NCBI RefSeq assembly: GCF_014905175.1
Contig: NC_057789.1
Location: forward strand, 15,490,876-15,554,875
DNA from: Aphidius gifuensis
Taxonomy: Eukaryota > Arthropoda > Insecta > Hymenoptera > Braconidae
Direction of reading: 5' to 3'
Length of the DNA stretch: 64,000 nt
Under the pieces are notes generated by a model. It saw only the letters and a program-made list of their open reading frames with translations. It was not told the DNA's origin and searched no databases. Shown here piece by piece: positions 22,340 to 33,306 of the stretch (positions are counted from its first letter, which is position 1; each line of letters begins with the position of its first letter). The position numbers and the translations under genes were made by a program.

Positions 22340-22540
22340 TCCGGCTTTATATACTAAAAAATATGACCTTGATGAACATTCTAGAATATTATAGAAATTT
22401 CAAAAACATTTTTTCAACATTATAGAACATTACAGAATATTCCAGAACATTTGAGAATGATCTAAAATATTTTAGAACATTTCGAGGTCGTTCATTTACT
22501 ATAAAAGAGAAATGAACTACGTCTGTAGCATCAGATACAT
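22340..22540. promoter_or_regulatory. Divergent promoter with degenerate heat-shock elements
   Basis: GAA/TTC triplets in 5-bp register run at 22379-22401 (five units, one imperfect) and 22425-22457 (seven units, two imperfect). To the right, TATAAAAG (22500-22507) lies about 33 bp before an ATCAGAT initiator (about 22530-22536), driving the plus-strand 71-aa gene. To the left, on the minus strand, AGTATATAAAG near 22350 faces the polymerase gene. The same GAA/TTC design occurs at 353-589, supporting a shared regulatory scheme for the two blocks. Confidence 0.7.
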
Positions 22541-22587
22541 TCCAGCAGTCACAGAGTATCAATCCAGAGAAGAAAAAATAATTAAAA

Positions 22588-22673
22588 GTAAGTTTTATAA
22601 TTTTGGGTTCTCATTTTTAATTTCAATAAAACAAAATACATAGAATAAATAAATTAATAAAATTTTTTTACAG
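22588..22673 (+). other. 5'UTR intron
   Basis: AAAAGTAAGT gives a consensus donor at 22588, and a T-rich tract ending TTTTTTTACAG gives an acceptor at 22673, three bases before the ATG at 22677. Short leader introns are common in arthropod genes and in viral-type elements. Confidence 0.6.
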
Positions 22674-22676
22674 AAA

Positions 22677-22892
22677 ATGGATTCATTGATAAAGATAAAT
22701 GAGGTTGCCTGCTTCAATAAACAATTACCATCGAAGAAAATGATTGATTTGACTCCTTTGGTTGATTATCAAATTACAAATTTAAGAAGAGCAAACACCA
22801 AATATGGAATGAAAGTAATTGCAGCAATCAGTAATGGATTCGAAGTTTTTCTACCAAACAGAATCTCAATATTCCTGGAAACCGAGTCTTAA
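22677..22892 (+). CDS. Intact 71-aa ORF paired with the polymerase gene
   Basis: A complete ATG-to-TAA gene with its own TATA, initiator and leader intron, divergent from DNA polymerase B. The sequence has an N-terminal helix (MDSLIKINEVACFNKQ), then a beta pattern with TKYGMKVIAAISNGFEVFLP. That TKYG...V.LP type of pattern recalls OB-fold single-strand DNA-binding proteins, so a replication accessory role is a reasonable guess from neighbourhood, not a finding. It is short for such a protein and could be C-terminally truncated. Unlike its neighbour it is undamaged. Confidence 0.5.
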   Translation: MDSLIKINEVACFNKQLPSKKMIDLTPLVDYQITNLRRANTKYGMKVIAAISNGFEVFLPNRISIFLETES

Positions 22893-23107
22893 TATGAAAA
22901 AATAAAAGCTCTCGCTAAAGAAAATCATCTTTTCATAGACACTTAAGTACGAAATTCAAATATATGTAAATGTGAATTTATTATTTAAAAAAATTAAATA
23001 ATTATTTCATGATTGTGAATGTAAAAAAAAAAACTAAAATGTTGACTGTTTAAATGAATAATAAAAAATATTCATAATTAATCAATTGTTTTAATTATTA
23101 ACTATCT

Positions 23108-23168
23108 TTCTAGAACATTTTAGAAGAATGTAGAACAATTGAGAACATTATAGAACAATTTAGAACAT
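23108..23168. promoter_or_regulatory. 10-bp periodic GAA array (decayed heat-shock elements)
   Basis: GAA triplets occur at 23113, 23123, 23133, 23143, 23153 and 23163, exactly one helical turn apart, with TTC or one-off TTT/ATT/TTA between most of them. This is the same pattern as the two upstream arrays and suggests a third, older copy downstream of the 71-aa ORF. Confidence 0.55.
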
Positions 23169-23271
23169 TGAATAATATATTAAAATAGTATTAAAAAAAA
23201 ATGCTTACCTTATATATTTTTTTATTTATTTATTAAGCTACTTATTTTTTTATTTATCCAATTTGTTCATA

Positions 23272-23277
<6 letters not shown>

Positions 23278-23324
<47 letters not shown>
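23278..23324. repeat. (AAT)n microsatellite
   Basis: About 15 uninterrupted AAT triplets. Confidence 0.9.
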
Positions 23325-23535
23325 TGTTTCAATGAAAACACGAATTGTTCTTATTTTATTTTAAATTTTCATTGAAGTTATATTTATCGGAAATATCGAT
23401 TTCAACAACAATTACTCATTACAAATGTTTTTTTTTTTTTTTTTACATTTTTACATTATTATATGTTATTTTGTTGTAATCGATCGAATATAAAATATAT
23501 AAAAACCAAAAAGATTAAGAATATTATTAGTATTT

Positions 23536-23778
23536 TTAAAAATAATATTCTCCATCGACCTCCATGAATACAGTTTTGATGCTGATGCTGTCAACATAAA
23601 GAGTTCTTTCTGGTGGCTCATACATGGCTTGCCACTTTGACAATGTCACGCAGAATTTCTGGTCCCATAGCATTGTACCACTGAAGTGGCACCGAGACTC
23701 CAGCATCAACCTCAATATAAGGCTAAAAAATAAAGAAATAAATAAATACATTAATATTCCACTCTCCATTTTATTCAA
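23536..23778 (-). other. Possible exon fragment
   Basis: Base composition in 23560-23720 is unusually balanced for this region. The minus strand reads YIEVDAGVSVPLQWYNAM and EILRDIVKVASHV after a potential TTTTTTAG acceptor near 23725. A competing frame is 80 aa. No family recognised; it may be a relic exon of a transposon gene. Confidence 0.25.
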
Positions 23779-23832
23779 ATTTATTATTATTTACCGCCAT
23801 TTATTGAATAACATTCATCTATTCACATTTAT

Positions 23833-24163
23833 CGTCTATCCTTTCTTACGTTTAATATTGTATCATACGACCCTATTATACAATGGAGATTATTGCGTAG
23901 CTTGTTTACTACGTTCTCAGAGTCAGAAAGCATAGCAGATTCCAAAAGTAAGAGGGGGAAATATCGATTTTTTAGAATGATGAAATAACAAGTAGCAGCA
24001 ACGTTAGACATCTCAGGTCACTGAGAAGGATATTTCCCTCTCTTACTTTTGGAATCTGCTATGTTTTCTGACTCTGAGAACGTAGTAAACAAGCTACGCA
24101 ATACTCTCCATTGTATAATAGGGTCGTATGATACAACATTCAAAGTAAGAAAGGATAGAAGTG
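23833..24163. mobile_element. Foldback element with about 130-bp inverted arms
   Basis: The left arm (TATCCTTTCTTACG..., GTATCATACGACCCTATTA, CAGAGTCAGAAAGCATAGCA) is repeated inverted on the right with few mismatches around a centre near 24000. No coding capacity. Short ORFs on either strand are products of the palindrome. Confidence 0.7.
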
Positions 24164-24239
24164 AGAGGGAGAAATATCGATTCTTTTTAGGATGATGAAA
24201 TGACGAGTAAACGTTCGACATCCCGGATTACTAAAAAGC

Positions 24240-24711
24240 GGCTTCTGCTATTTTCTTGAAAATAGATAAGCATTGAATTAAAAAAAACCCTCGCGTTTGT
24301 ATTTAAACATTTCGGAGTGAATATATATTTACTCTGTTGTTTATAGGGTAAAAATTAAATGTTTGTAGAACAAATTAGTATAAAATATTCTGATCATTTA
24401 AGGTCTAATGATTCTAAGTTAATGAAAAAAAATATAAATGTTTATCTTTTTTCACACATTAATTTATAGGTAAAAAATAATAATTGCAGTACCAATTAAA
24501 ACAAATCAAAAGTCTTCCAATGAGTATTTTATAAAACTTTCGCGACTGCAGCTTACATGGCTTATATGAAAATTAATCTAGTTTTTTTTTCGTTCATTTC
24601 TTTAATTATTATTTGTTCAAATTTTTTATTGTAATAAATAATAATTCTAATAATATTATGATTAACAATAATATCAATATAATATTAGTAATAATATCAA
24701 TGGTATCAATT
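24240..24711. other. AT-rich spacer
   Basis: No gene, repeat or motif that can be supported. Confidence 0.5.
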
Positions 24712-25293
24712 ATATCGTCGCATTAAAGGATGAAGAGCGTAAGTGCCAAAAACGTCAATTTTAGAAGAAAAAGAGCGTAAGTGCAAATTTATAAATTTTC
24801 GGGTTTTTCATCTAATTTTAATACTTAAAAAAGAAAAAGAAAAAAGGGCGTAACAACCTTTGATAAATAATAAAAGGCGTATGTCCAAGGATTTACGCAT
24901 TTTCTCCGTTATCAAAATAATTTTTGATAAAAGATGAAGGGCGTATTTCAAATTTTATTTGAAATTTATATAGTGGCAGGATTTTTTAAATTATTGATTG
25001 TTTACTGATAATTATAAATAATTTATTATTAATAAGAAAAACAAAAATAATGACAAGTCTTTATCTTTTATTAAAAATGATTTTGATAAATGAAAAAAAG
25101 GCGTAAGTCCTTGAACATACGCCCTTTATCCTTTATCAAAGGCTGTTACGGCCTTTTTTCTTTTTTTTAAGCCTCAAAATTAGATGCAAAGCCCGAAAAT
25201 TTATAAATTCGCACTTACGCCCTTTTTCTTTTAGAAAAAAAAAAAATTCCCAAAAATGACACTTACGCCCTTTTTCCATTAATGTGACGATAT
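24712..25293. mobile_element. Foldback/MITE with about 200-bp inverted arms
   Basis: ATATCGTCGCATTAA at the left end mirrors TTAATGTGACGATATT at the right. Both arms contain several GGCGTAAGTG-type or GGGCGTA words and a CGAAAATTTATAAAT block in inverted orientation, enclosing an AT-rich centre near 25020. Non-coding. Confidence 0.75.
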
Positions 25294-27049
25294 TGATAAT
25301 AAAATTTATAATAATAATATTCGAAATATAAATACTAATAATTATTATTAACTAATAATATTTATATTTGAATATTATTGTAAGTATTATTATTATTATT
25401 ATTATTCAGCGAGATATTCAGCGTGACATGCAACTACTTCGAAAGAAGTTTCACTTCCCCCGCGCGTACTCGCAACACGCTAATTTTTTTTTTTTTTTTA
25501 AACTGAAATAAAAGAATCTTTTTCTTTGATTATCGTCTTTGGGTTTGATTTATAACATGATGTCAACTACTTTAACTACCAACTTTGGTTTTTTTTTTTT
25601 TGGACATTCTTCAGTTATCCCAAACTTCGATTGCATCGCATAAATAGAAATAAACTAAGAATCAAAATAATGAAGTTTAATTGCATTGAAATGTTGGCTT
25701 TAAATGTTCACCACTATTAAATTTTTACAATCCAATTTATTTTTCTTATTTTCAAAATGTCCTATTTTTTTTTTTTTTTTCATCAATCATGAAATTGTCA
25801 GCCATTTGGTATATTATTTTAAGACCTTTGATTGCATGAATTTATTTTTTACAATTGTCTGAATGAATATAGTTACGTAGAACTAAAATTCAACTTTTCA
25901 GAATGATTTTTAATTTTTTTTCCTGTCTCTGAAAAGAGCATCTGAGCATCTAAGCATCTGAACTGCTCAAAGTAACCGGATCAAACTGAATTTGTATTTT
26001 GTATTTTTTTGTATTTTTTTTTGTGGTGGCGTTGTCTTTCTTCTACACGCAGACTCTGTCTCTTTCTCTTTTTTTTTTTTTCAAATACTTTTATTAGTTA
26101 TTGTTAGTTTACAATAGTATTTAATATCATTGTTAATGTAATATCAAATATGACATAAGTTAATTATAAAAAAAAAATAATAAAATAAAAAAAATATCAA
26201 TATTTTTTTTTAAAACGAACAAACTAGACCAAACCTCTTAAAGTAACCGAATCAAACTGATCTTTCGTTTTTTTTTTTTTTTTTCGTTGTCTTTCTACTA
26301 TACGCACTGACTCTCTCTCTCTCTCTCTCTTTCTCTCTATCTCCCTTTTTCTTTCAAATGATTTTATTTATAATTATTGTTAATAATATTAAAAACTACA
26401 TTATTTAATCATAAAAAGCAATAATAAAATAAAAAAAATATGTTTAATATTCTAAAGCGAATAAATTGAACACCCAACTTAACCAAACGTTATGTTAACA
26501 CATGAACCATTTTTTTTTTTTTTTCTTTCTCTCAATTCACACCTACGAAAGCACCCGTATACAAATTTCAAAACCAAAAAAAATAAATCCATATAAACTT
26601 ACAAGAAAAAATTAAAAAAAAAACAATATTGATAAAAACAAAACATAAATTTACGATTTATGTCCCCAAAAAGCCCCAATTTTTAATTACCTGTTTAGTC
26701 ATCATACCTTTAATTAGGGTTACCATGCGTCCTGATTTAGCAGGACATGTCCTGATTTTGTTTGGCTTGTCCTGATACGGTCCTGATTTGTCAAATGTCC
26801 TGATTTTTGAGACTTGTTCACAATTTTAAAAATTTTTTTTTTATTATAATTTTTTTTTTTAATAAATATAATATAGAATTTATCATTTACGCTACTATGA
26901 TAGACTCTTGAATACCTCTAATTATTGAAATTAAAATGGCGTGCAGAATATGTACCTCGTCCTATAGAGTATAGAGGGCCCGATGCAAAATTTCTATAGC
27001 GTAGGCAACCCTTCTTTTATTTTTGTAAATTTTGTGGCTTGCCACTTAA
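25294..27049. other. AT-rich region with dispersed poly-T/CTCTCT repeats
   Basis: No gene found. A module AAGTAACCGAATCAAACTGA followed by a T-run and TTGTCTTTCT recurs at about 25974, 26243 and (diverged) 31533. A TGTCCTGATTT word is repeated about five times at 26728-26812 next to TAGGGTTACCATGCG, resembling the subterminal repeats of a hAT end, but no partner end was found. Confidence 0.5.
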
Positions 27050-27945
27050 TTTTTTTAGCTAAATTAATTTTTTAAAAATGAATAAGTAAGCCACATCCTT
27101 CCCTTAGCCATTTTTTTTACAGCTTATAATTTGTTTAAATAAATAAAAAGCTATTAACAAATGGCTAAAGAAAGGATGTGGCTTGCCAGTTAAATTTTTT
27201 AGCTAAATTGATTCTTCAAAAATTAATTGGTAAGCAACATCCTTTCCTTAGCCATTTTTTCTATAGCTTTCAATTTCCCTGGTAGAAATAATTTATCCGG
27301 ATTTTTTCCGGATTTCTCCGAATTTTCTACGCAATTCACAATTGAGACTACCGGAGATATTAATCCGGAATTTATTCGGATTTTCTCCGGATTTTCTTGG
27401 AAGAAAATTCGGTTTTTATATTTCGTATGTAAACTCTTATTTCTGGTTCTTTTATTGATTTTTCTATTTTTTTTTGTTGGTTTTTTTTAAGCGAAAATTC
27501 CGGAAAAAATCCGGAGATATTATGAAAATAGTCTGGAGATTACTCTGTAAATATCTCTGGAAGTCTCAATTACGTCGAAATCCGGAGAGATTTTTTCCAC
27601 CAGGGTTGTTTAAATAGATAAAAGGCTATTGACAATTAATTGGTAAGCAACATCTATTTCTTAGCCATTTTTCCTATAGCTTTCAATTTGTTTGAATAAA
27701 TAAAAAGCTATATTGTCAAGTTGCTAAGAAAAGGATGTAGCTCGCTAATTATTTTCTTTAGCCAAATTAATTCTTCAAAAATTAATTGGTAAGCAACTTC
27801 CTTCCTTAGCCATTTTTCTCATAGCTTTCAGTTTGTTTAAATAATTATTAATTTAACAACTTAAAAGCTATAACAAAAAAGCCTAACGAAAGGATTTCGC
27901 TTACCAATTAATTTTTGATGAATTAATTTAGACAAAGAAACCACT
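27050..27945. repeat. Palindromic satellite (alternating inverted units)
   Basis: Units of roughly 120-140 bp alternate in orientation. Each has GGTAAGCAACATCCTTTCC, TTAGCCATTTTT, CTATAGCTTTCAATTTG, AATAAATAAAAAGCTATT and the complement of the first words. A MITE (27277-27605) sits inside one unit, and an LTR interrupts the last. A diverged relative is at 4985-5310. Confidence 0.7.
27277..27605. mobile_element. CCCTGGTAGAAATAAT MITE, copy 2
   Basis: Same inverted ends and CCGGA-rich interior as 4295-4771 but shorter and more diverged. Comparison with uninterrupted satellite units shows that the insertion duplicated only TT at the target. Confidence 0.7.
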
Positions 27946-29511
27946 CATGTTATAAAATTTTAATTAGAAATATTTTTAATTAATAATCAAAGATCACGCT
28001 TTCGGGCTGACCAATAAAAAAAAAGTAGACTAAGGAAAATAGGAAATGGACCAGGAGAAAACCAAACGTCTCCGAAAGATCCCCACTTTTCTAAGGGCTG
28101 ATTGAGTCCCAAACTAAATCGATCTAGATTTTACAGATCACTTGGTCTGCAGTCTCTGCACCATAACTAGCTCTTCCAGCTCTAATTAAGTTCTACTTAA
28201 TCGCCGAAGCTTTATTCTTCTAATAAAGACTTAGAAAATTTGATTATTTTTGAGTTTGAAGACTTAGAATATTTTTATTTTTCTGAATTAAAACTTAGAA
28301 AATTTTAATATTTTTAAATTAAAACTTAGAAAATTTTTAATGTCTGAATTTTGACTTGGAAAAGTTTAATTATTTTTTTGGATTAAAACTTAGAGTATTT
28401 TTATTTTTCTGAGTTAAAACTTAGAAGATATTAATATTTTTAAATTAAAACTTGGAAAATTTTACAATATATGCATTTTGACTTAGAGGAATTTAATTAT
28501 TTTTGGATTAAAACTTAGAATATTTTTATTGTCAAATCAGTTGCAAGTTTACTTATTTGATATTTTAATATTTCTCAATCAGATTTAAATTCTTTAATTA
28601 TTTTAAATAATTTGTATAGCCTTCTGCTATACAATAAATTTAATTAAATTGGTTTTAAATATATTTTAAATTCAATAAAATAATTAATTAATTGAAGATT
28701 TAAATTGTGTACTACGCGAGTGCTTTACTTTTACGATTAATACTGTTGTCCATCATCAATCAACTACACATCTTTAAGTATCCATTGTAATCAGAGCGAA
28801 ACCAAGGTCAAGGTCCACGTCGTTGTAGCCAGTAATTTTAATTCAACCATCATTGTAAGTACAATTATTAATTTTATATTAAGTGTTCATTTGTGTTTAT
28901 TATCAGTGTAATTTTAAGTAGAGTCTCGGCGATAATCAAGTGTAGTAATTACGTAAATGTAGAGTCAGTGTTTCATTTATTTCTTAACAACTAGATTGCT
29001 TCTCAATCTAGTTGATAATTCACCGGGCCGCGCAATATTTTATTAACGGGTCGCTTCTTTAATATTTCAAATCACTGACTCCGTAATTCACTTGATGTTT
29101 CTCTCTCTATATTATCGACGCGTGGGGCCTTTGTTTTAATGTAGTTTTGCGTATTTTATATTTTTATATTTTTATAATTTTTACGTTGAATTAAGTGTGT
29201 TTTTATATGTAATTTTTAATTCAAATCATGGTGTTTCTTATAAATAAAATTGATGCTTTTTCCGAATAATAAATTTCGTGTGTCGTCTCAATTATTTTAT
29301 TATAAAATTATATTTGTGTTTGTGTTATATTTTTCGTGTCCTTCTCAGGTGTCATTTACCCTTCCTAAATTACGCGTCTATCTGCCCAAACCTACCTATA
29401 GTTTGTCTTAAGTGCGCTGGGTGAATTGGGTCAATTAATTACGAATCATGCAGGATTATTTTATAGGGCGAAATAATTATGTCTTGTAAGTAATCCGGCT
29501 ACGATATTTCA
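27942..29511 (+). mobile_element. Gypsy-type LTR copy (no internal region)
   Basis: It shares both ends and several internal blocks with the LTR at 47.4-48.6 kb: CCACTCATGTTATAA at the start, AGCTCTTCCAGCTCTAA, and TCCGGCTACGATATTTCA at the end. It is longer because of extra 30-70-bp repeats of AAAACTTAGAAAATTTT at 28220-28530. The end is not followed by a primer binding site, so it is a solo LTR or a truncated copy. A target duplication is not clear. Confidence 0.65.
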
Positions 29512-29853
29512 CCATAATAAATAATAAATAATAATCGAATACTAATTTTCTTGAATATAAAAATTAAAACGTGTATGTATGATTTGAACAATAAGAAAAA
29601 AAAAACAAATTCTGCTATACCATCAATGATAAATAACTAACACATGCAGCTGCATAAAACACCTATATGCATGGAGAGAAAAATTCAGGAGAAGGGATAG
29701 GCGCGGGTATCCGAGGAAATGTGGACATTTCAACTTGAAAATTTATTTTTTAGTAAGGTTTAATACCTGGCTTTTACTGACTCTTATATCTTTTTTATTA
29801 TTTGCTAGAAAAAATCGAGAGTAAGCTCATTGGAAAGAGAGGCATCGATATAC
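29512..29853. other. Spacer between two LTRs
   Basis: AT-rich, with an (AAT)n-like start. No gene seen. Confidence 0.4.
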
Positions 29854-31053
29854 TGTAACGAAATTTATTATTTCGTGGGTTCTCAAAATAAATAATTATT
29901 AAAAGAGCTTGTTACAGAGTAATGAGTTCTTATTATTTATTTGTTATCGCCTGTATTGTTAATAACTAATAGGAGTTAGTTATTAATAATTAAAGGAACA
30001 TTGTGCTAGAGGCTCTGTGGAAGGCCAAGTCAGTTATACATCACGTCGAGTGGGGCGCCTATTCGATGTTTGTAACGTGACTTGGTACGTAAACCTCTTG
30101 GCAATGGCTTCCACTCCTCCGTCGAAGAGACGAACTCACCGAAGGCTGCGTACGAAGCCTGATCGTAAACCTATCGAACTGCGGGCTAGGAAAGCGTGCT
30201 GCGCATGTCCGGGGGCGATAGGTAGGAGAGTGCTACCTGAGTGGGGTTAAAGCTCACACCAGCTGAGCACTGAACGTCGTCGTTAGACGACACAACTTGT
30301 CTGGCTCTCGAACTGATCACTTCTCTTCTCTTGACTAGCTCTCTTGGTTCACTACTGGTTCTCTCGACATCGTTGGATCTCTCGTAAAGGCTCCCTAGGT
30401 ATCAGACGTTAAGTCCGGGTGAAACTCTGTCTGAATTTCCAATGATGGACTAATACTAATGATCACGCTATATGGTTCTCTCATTATAATAATAATTATT
30501 ATTATATTCTCGCTACATAATATGTATGTGATGGTTAGACCATCATTACACCTAAATGTGTATGTGTGAGTTCACGAATGGATCGCTGTAAATAATAACA
30601 ATAATAATAATATTAAGATATATTATTATTGCAATGGCAACATATGTGTAAGACCTGGTCACGGATGGTTCGCTGTATGGTTCCCTATACAAAATACATA
30701 TCTCACATGTAGAATATTTGCTCCTACACTTATGATACTTGTGACGTCAGTATTTTAATATAGTATAGTCGCAATGTAATATAGGCGTATGTAACACACT
30801 ATACTTGGTTCACGATAGTTCCCTCAGGTTTGGTTACGTATTTCATAGTCCGATCAGGTGGACCGCGCCCCTCTACCATTTCTAAGACTGAGTTAGGTTC
30901 TCGTATTTTGTTCTCGTTACTCCTACGGCTGTTGGCTTCCGAGATAACCAACGTGGCTCCCCCCGGTGATTTAGAGGAGGATGGTGAGAAATCCTCGTTG
31001 TTAACCTTGGCCGATAGTTCTCGCCGTGCAGGTCAGAAAATCGGTTACAATAC
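29850..31053. mobile_element. Solo LTR with TGTAAC...GTTACA ends and 4-bp TSD
   Basis: The LTR is 29854-31049 (1196 bp). It begins TGTAACGAAATT and ends CGGTTACA, with ATAC duplicated on both sides (29850-29853, 31050-31053), as expected for a Ty3/Gypsy integration. It is distinctly GC-richer than its flanks. ORFs inside (30017-30250, 30830-31057) are not convincing genes. Confidence 0.8.
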
Positions 31054-32339
31054 ATAATGAAACTATTTTTATTTTTTTTTTTAACAAATAATTAGAACGA
31101 CATTTGATACGACGTCACGGAACACCGACTTGAAATACTTATACCCAGTAAGAGTTTCGTTTTTTAAAAATTGAGGCGAGACTCTACCAAGTCTCTTGAT
31201 AATACGCATATCATGACGAAATACAGTCTCTTTCTTTTATTATATATCCTCGTTGACAACGAATATCTCAAATGTTCAAATACTTATTATTTCTACCAAT
31301 CAAAGAAGAATTAAAATCCTTATTATCAAATATTAACACAGATAAAAAAAAAATTAGGATGTCGGCCACCTCACCTCAATCAGTTTATTTACCACTACCA
31401 ATAAAACTATCAATCTTATTTTAATATTTTTCTTAATATTTGTTTCAAGTAATATTGTATATTACGCCATTAAAAAAAAATATCGTTATTTTTTTAAAAA
31501 AATAATCAAATTACTAGATCGAACCGCTCGAAGTAACCGAATGTTTTGAGAACCAACGAACTTTTGTTTGTTTTTTTTTTTTTTTTCGTCAATTCATACT
31601 TGTAAAAGCACAATTTGTTGAAAATCAAATTTATTATTAACATTAAAAAATAAAAAAATCTATATGAACTTACATGTAAAAATTTATAAAAAAAATAATA
31701 TTGATAATACCCATATTATGAATTTAAAACCTATTTCTTATGAAAATTTACTCTCTTTTATTGAAAAAATAAAATTGGTATTTCTTAATATAGATTAAAT
31801 TGATATAATAATTGTTTTTTCATTATTTCTGATTCAGTTTTGATTTAATTAAATTTTATTTCTATTGAATATTTATAGTTTTATTCTGGTAATTTAGCTG
31901 AAGAAAAAAAACCTTATATTTTTTATATTTTTTTTATAAATTTACCCAATTATTCATCAAATTGTGTGATAGCTGAATTTTGTTTTTTTACTATATTGAG
32001 CTTTTTGTCATTTGAAATATAAAAAAAAAATAAATAAATAAAACCTGGGAGACATAGTAATTAGCTTATAAAAAATATTATCAATAATAATTAAAAAACA
32101 CAATGAGCATATCATCAAAGAAAATTTATCCAAATAATATTTTTACATAATATTTAACATAAAAACAAAAACATTATTTGTAAAATTATTCTCAGTAAGT
32201 ATATTTTATATTTATATACAACTTTATTATAATTATAAAGTAAATAATCCGGTGTGAATAAATATTTGAAAAAAAAAAAACTATAAATAGAAAGAAAATA
32301 ATAATAATACATTTAATTTTGAGTTTTTGTTTTAATCAT
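31054..32339. other. AT-rich region without supported genes
   Basis: Homopolymer-rich, with one more copy of the AAGTAACCGAAT module near 31533. Nothing else supported. Confidence 0.5.
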
Positions 32340-33040
32340 TGCTTTAATTTTGTACTGTTGATCCATTCCAATATATGAATCTGATATTAAATAAAAAACA
32401 AGTGTTGTATTATATGAATATTGAAGTAATGTAAATTCCAACTAATGTGTCCTTAATTGTTGTCAAACTGAATAAATTCTTTCTAATGTCTAATTTTGAT
32501 TATTATTCAAGTCACTAAAACCAATAAACCAATGATCATCTTTAATTTTTCCATGTTTACATTTATTAATTCCTTGTGTTTATCTAATTTTTTTTTGATT
32601 TACATGTAATGTATAACAACTATCAGTGAATAATTCTGAAATTTGATTTGTATTTTTTTTTGAATTGATATTTTGAATATCTGAGATTTTATCATTAGTC
32701 ATATCTTAAATATTAATATTAATAATTGGTATATTTTAATAATTATAAATTTTATCAATTTGTCAATTATCAAAATCAGTATGATTAAAATAATTTTTAA
32801 ATTGTTTTATATTTTTTATAATTGAACAAAGTTCTGGTGATGATTTCGGTAAATTATCAAAAAAATCAAGTTTTTCAGTTGTAATACGTGGTAATATTAA
32901 TAACGCTGAATGATCAATTTATTTAGCTTTTATAAACATTTGTTATAATTGTATCATTGTTAACATATTTGACAACCATCGATTTGCAGTAACAACATTA
33001 ATTATTGCTTGTATTAATATAATAGCTTGATACGTATTGA
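32340..33040 (-). pseudogene. Decayed copy of an ASCC3/Brr2-type helicase C-terminal (Sec63) region
   Basis: Minus-strand translation shows AIILIQAIINVVTANRWL, TEKLDFFDNLPKSSPELC, HWFIGFSDLNNN and YNTTLVFYLISDSYIGMDQQ in the order seen in the second Sec63 domain of ASCC3/SNRNP200-type helicases. Many in-frame stops (TAA, TGA) interrupt it. These enzymes unwind RNA or DNA in repair or splicing complexes. ASCC3 is favoured over Brr2 by the wording of the final motif, but the two are related and the call is tentative. No introns are evident across 700 bp, so it may be a retrocopy. Confidence 0.55.
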
Positions 33041-33045
33041 AGCAT

Positions 33046-33306
33046 TTACGTCAAAATAAACAGGATGTATCGTAAGTCGCGAACAGGAGGTATACTGCGA
33101 GATTCTACGTGAAATTTTAAATGGTAAATGTTTTTCAATTCTGGGTCTACGACGCTTTGTGCCTGAGTTATTAAGGCTTTAAGTTGACCAATCAAAATCA
33201 AACGTCGAAAATTATTATCATTACGGCGTCTGAATCCACGTGTGTGTTTACACGCCATGGAGTAAATTGTTTTGGTTTTTTTAATTAATTCAAAATTCGA
33301 ACGCAA
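33046..33306 (-). CDS. Unrecognised 86-aa ORF
   Basis: A frame with a good Met (MACKHTRGFRRRNDNNF) and normal amino-acid composition (LIGQLKALITQAQSVV) lies directly upstream of the helicase relic on the same strand. No domain is recognised and no poly-A or splice signal is clear. It may be an exon of a mobile-element gene. Confidence 0.3.
   Translation of the reverse strand: MRSNFELIKKTKTIYSMACKHTRGFRRRNDNNFRRLILIGQLKALITQAQSVVDPELKNIYHLKFHVESRSIPPVRDLRYILFILT

Noticed and set aside
30017..31057. Two plus-strand ORFs (77 and 75 aa) in GC-richer sequence
   Set aside because: Both lie inside a solo LTR with exact ends and a TSD; no domain seen.
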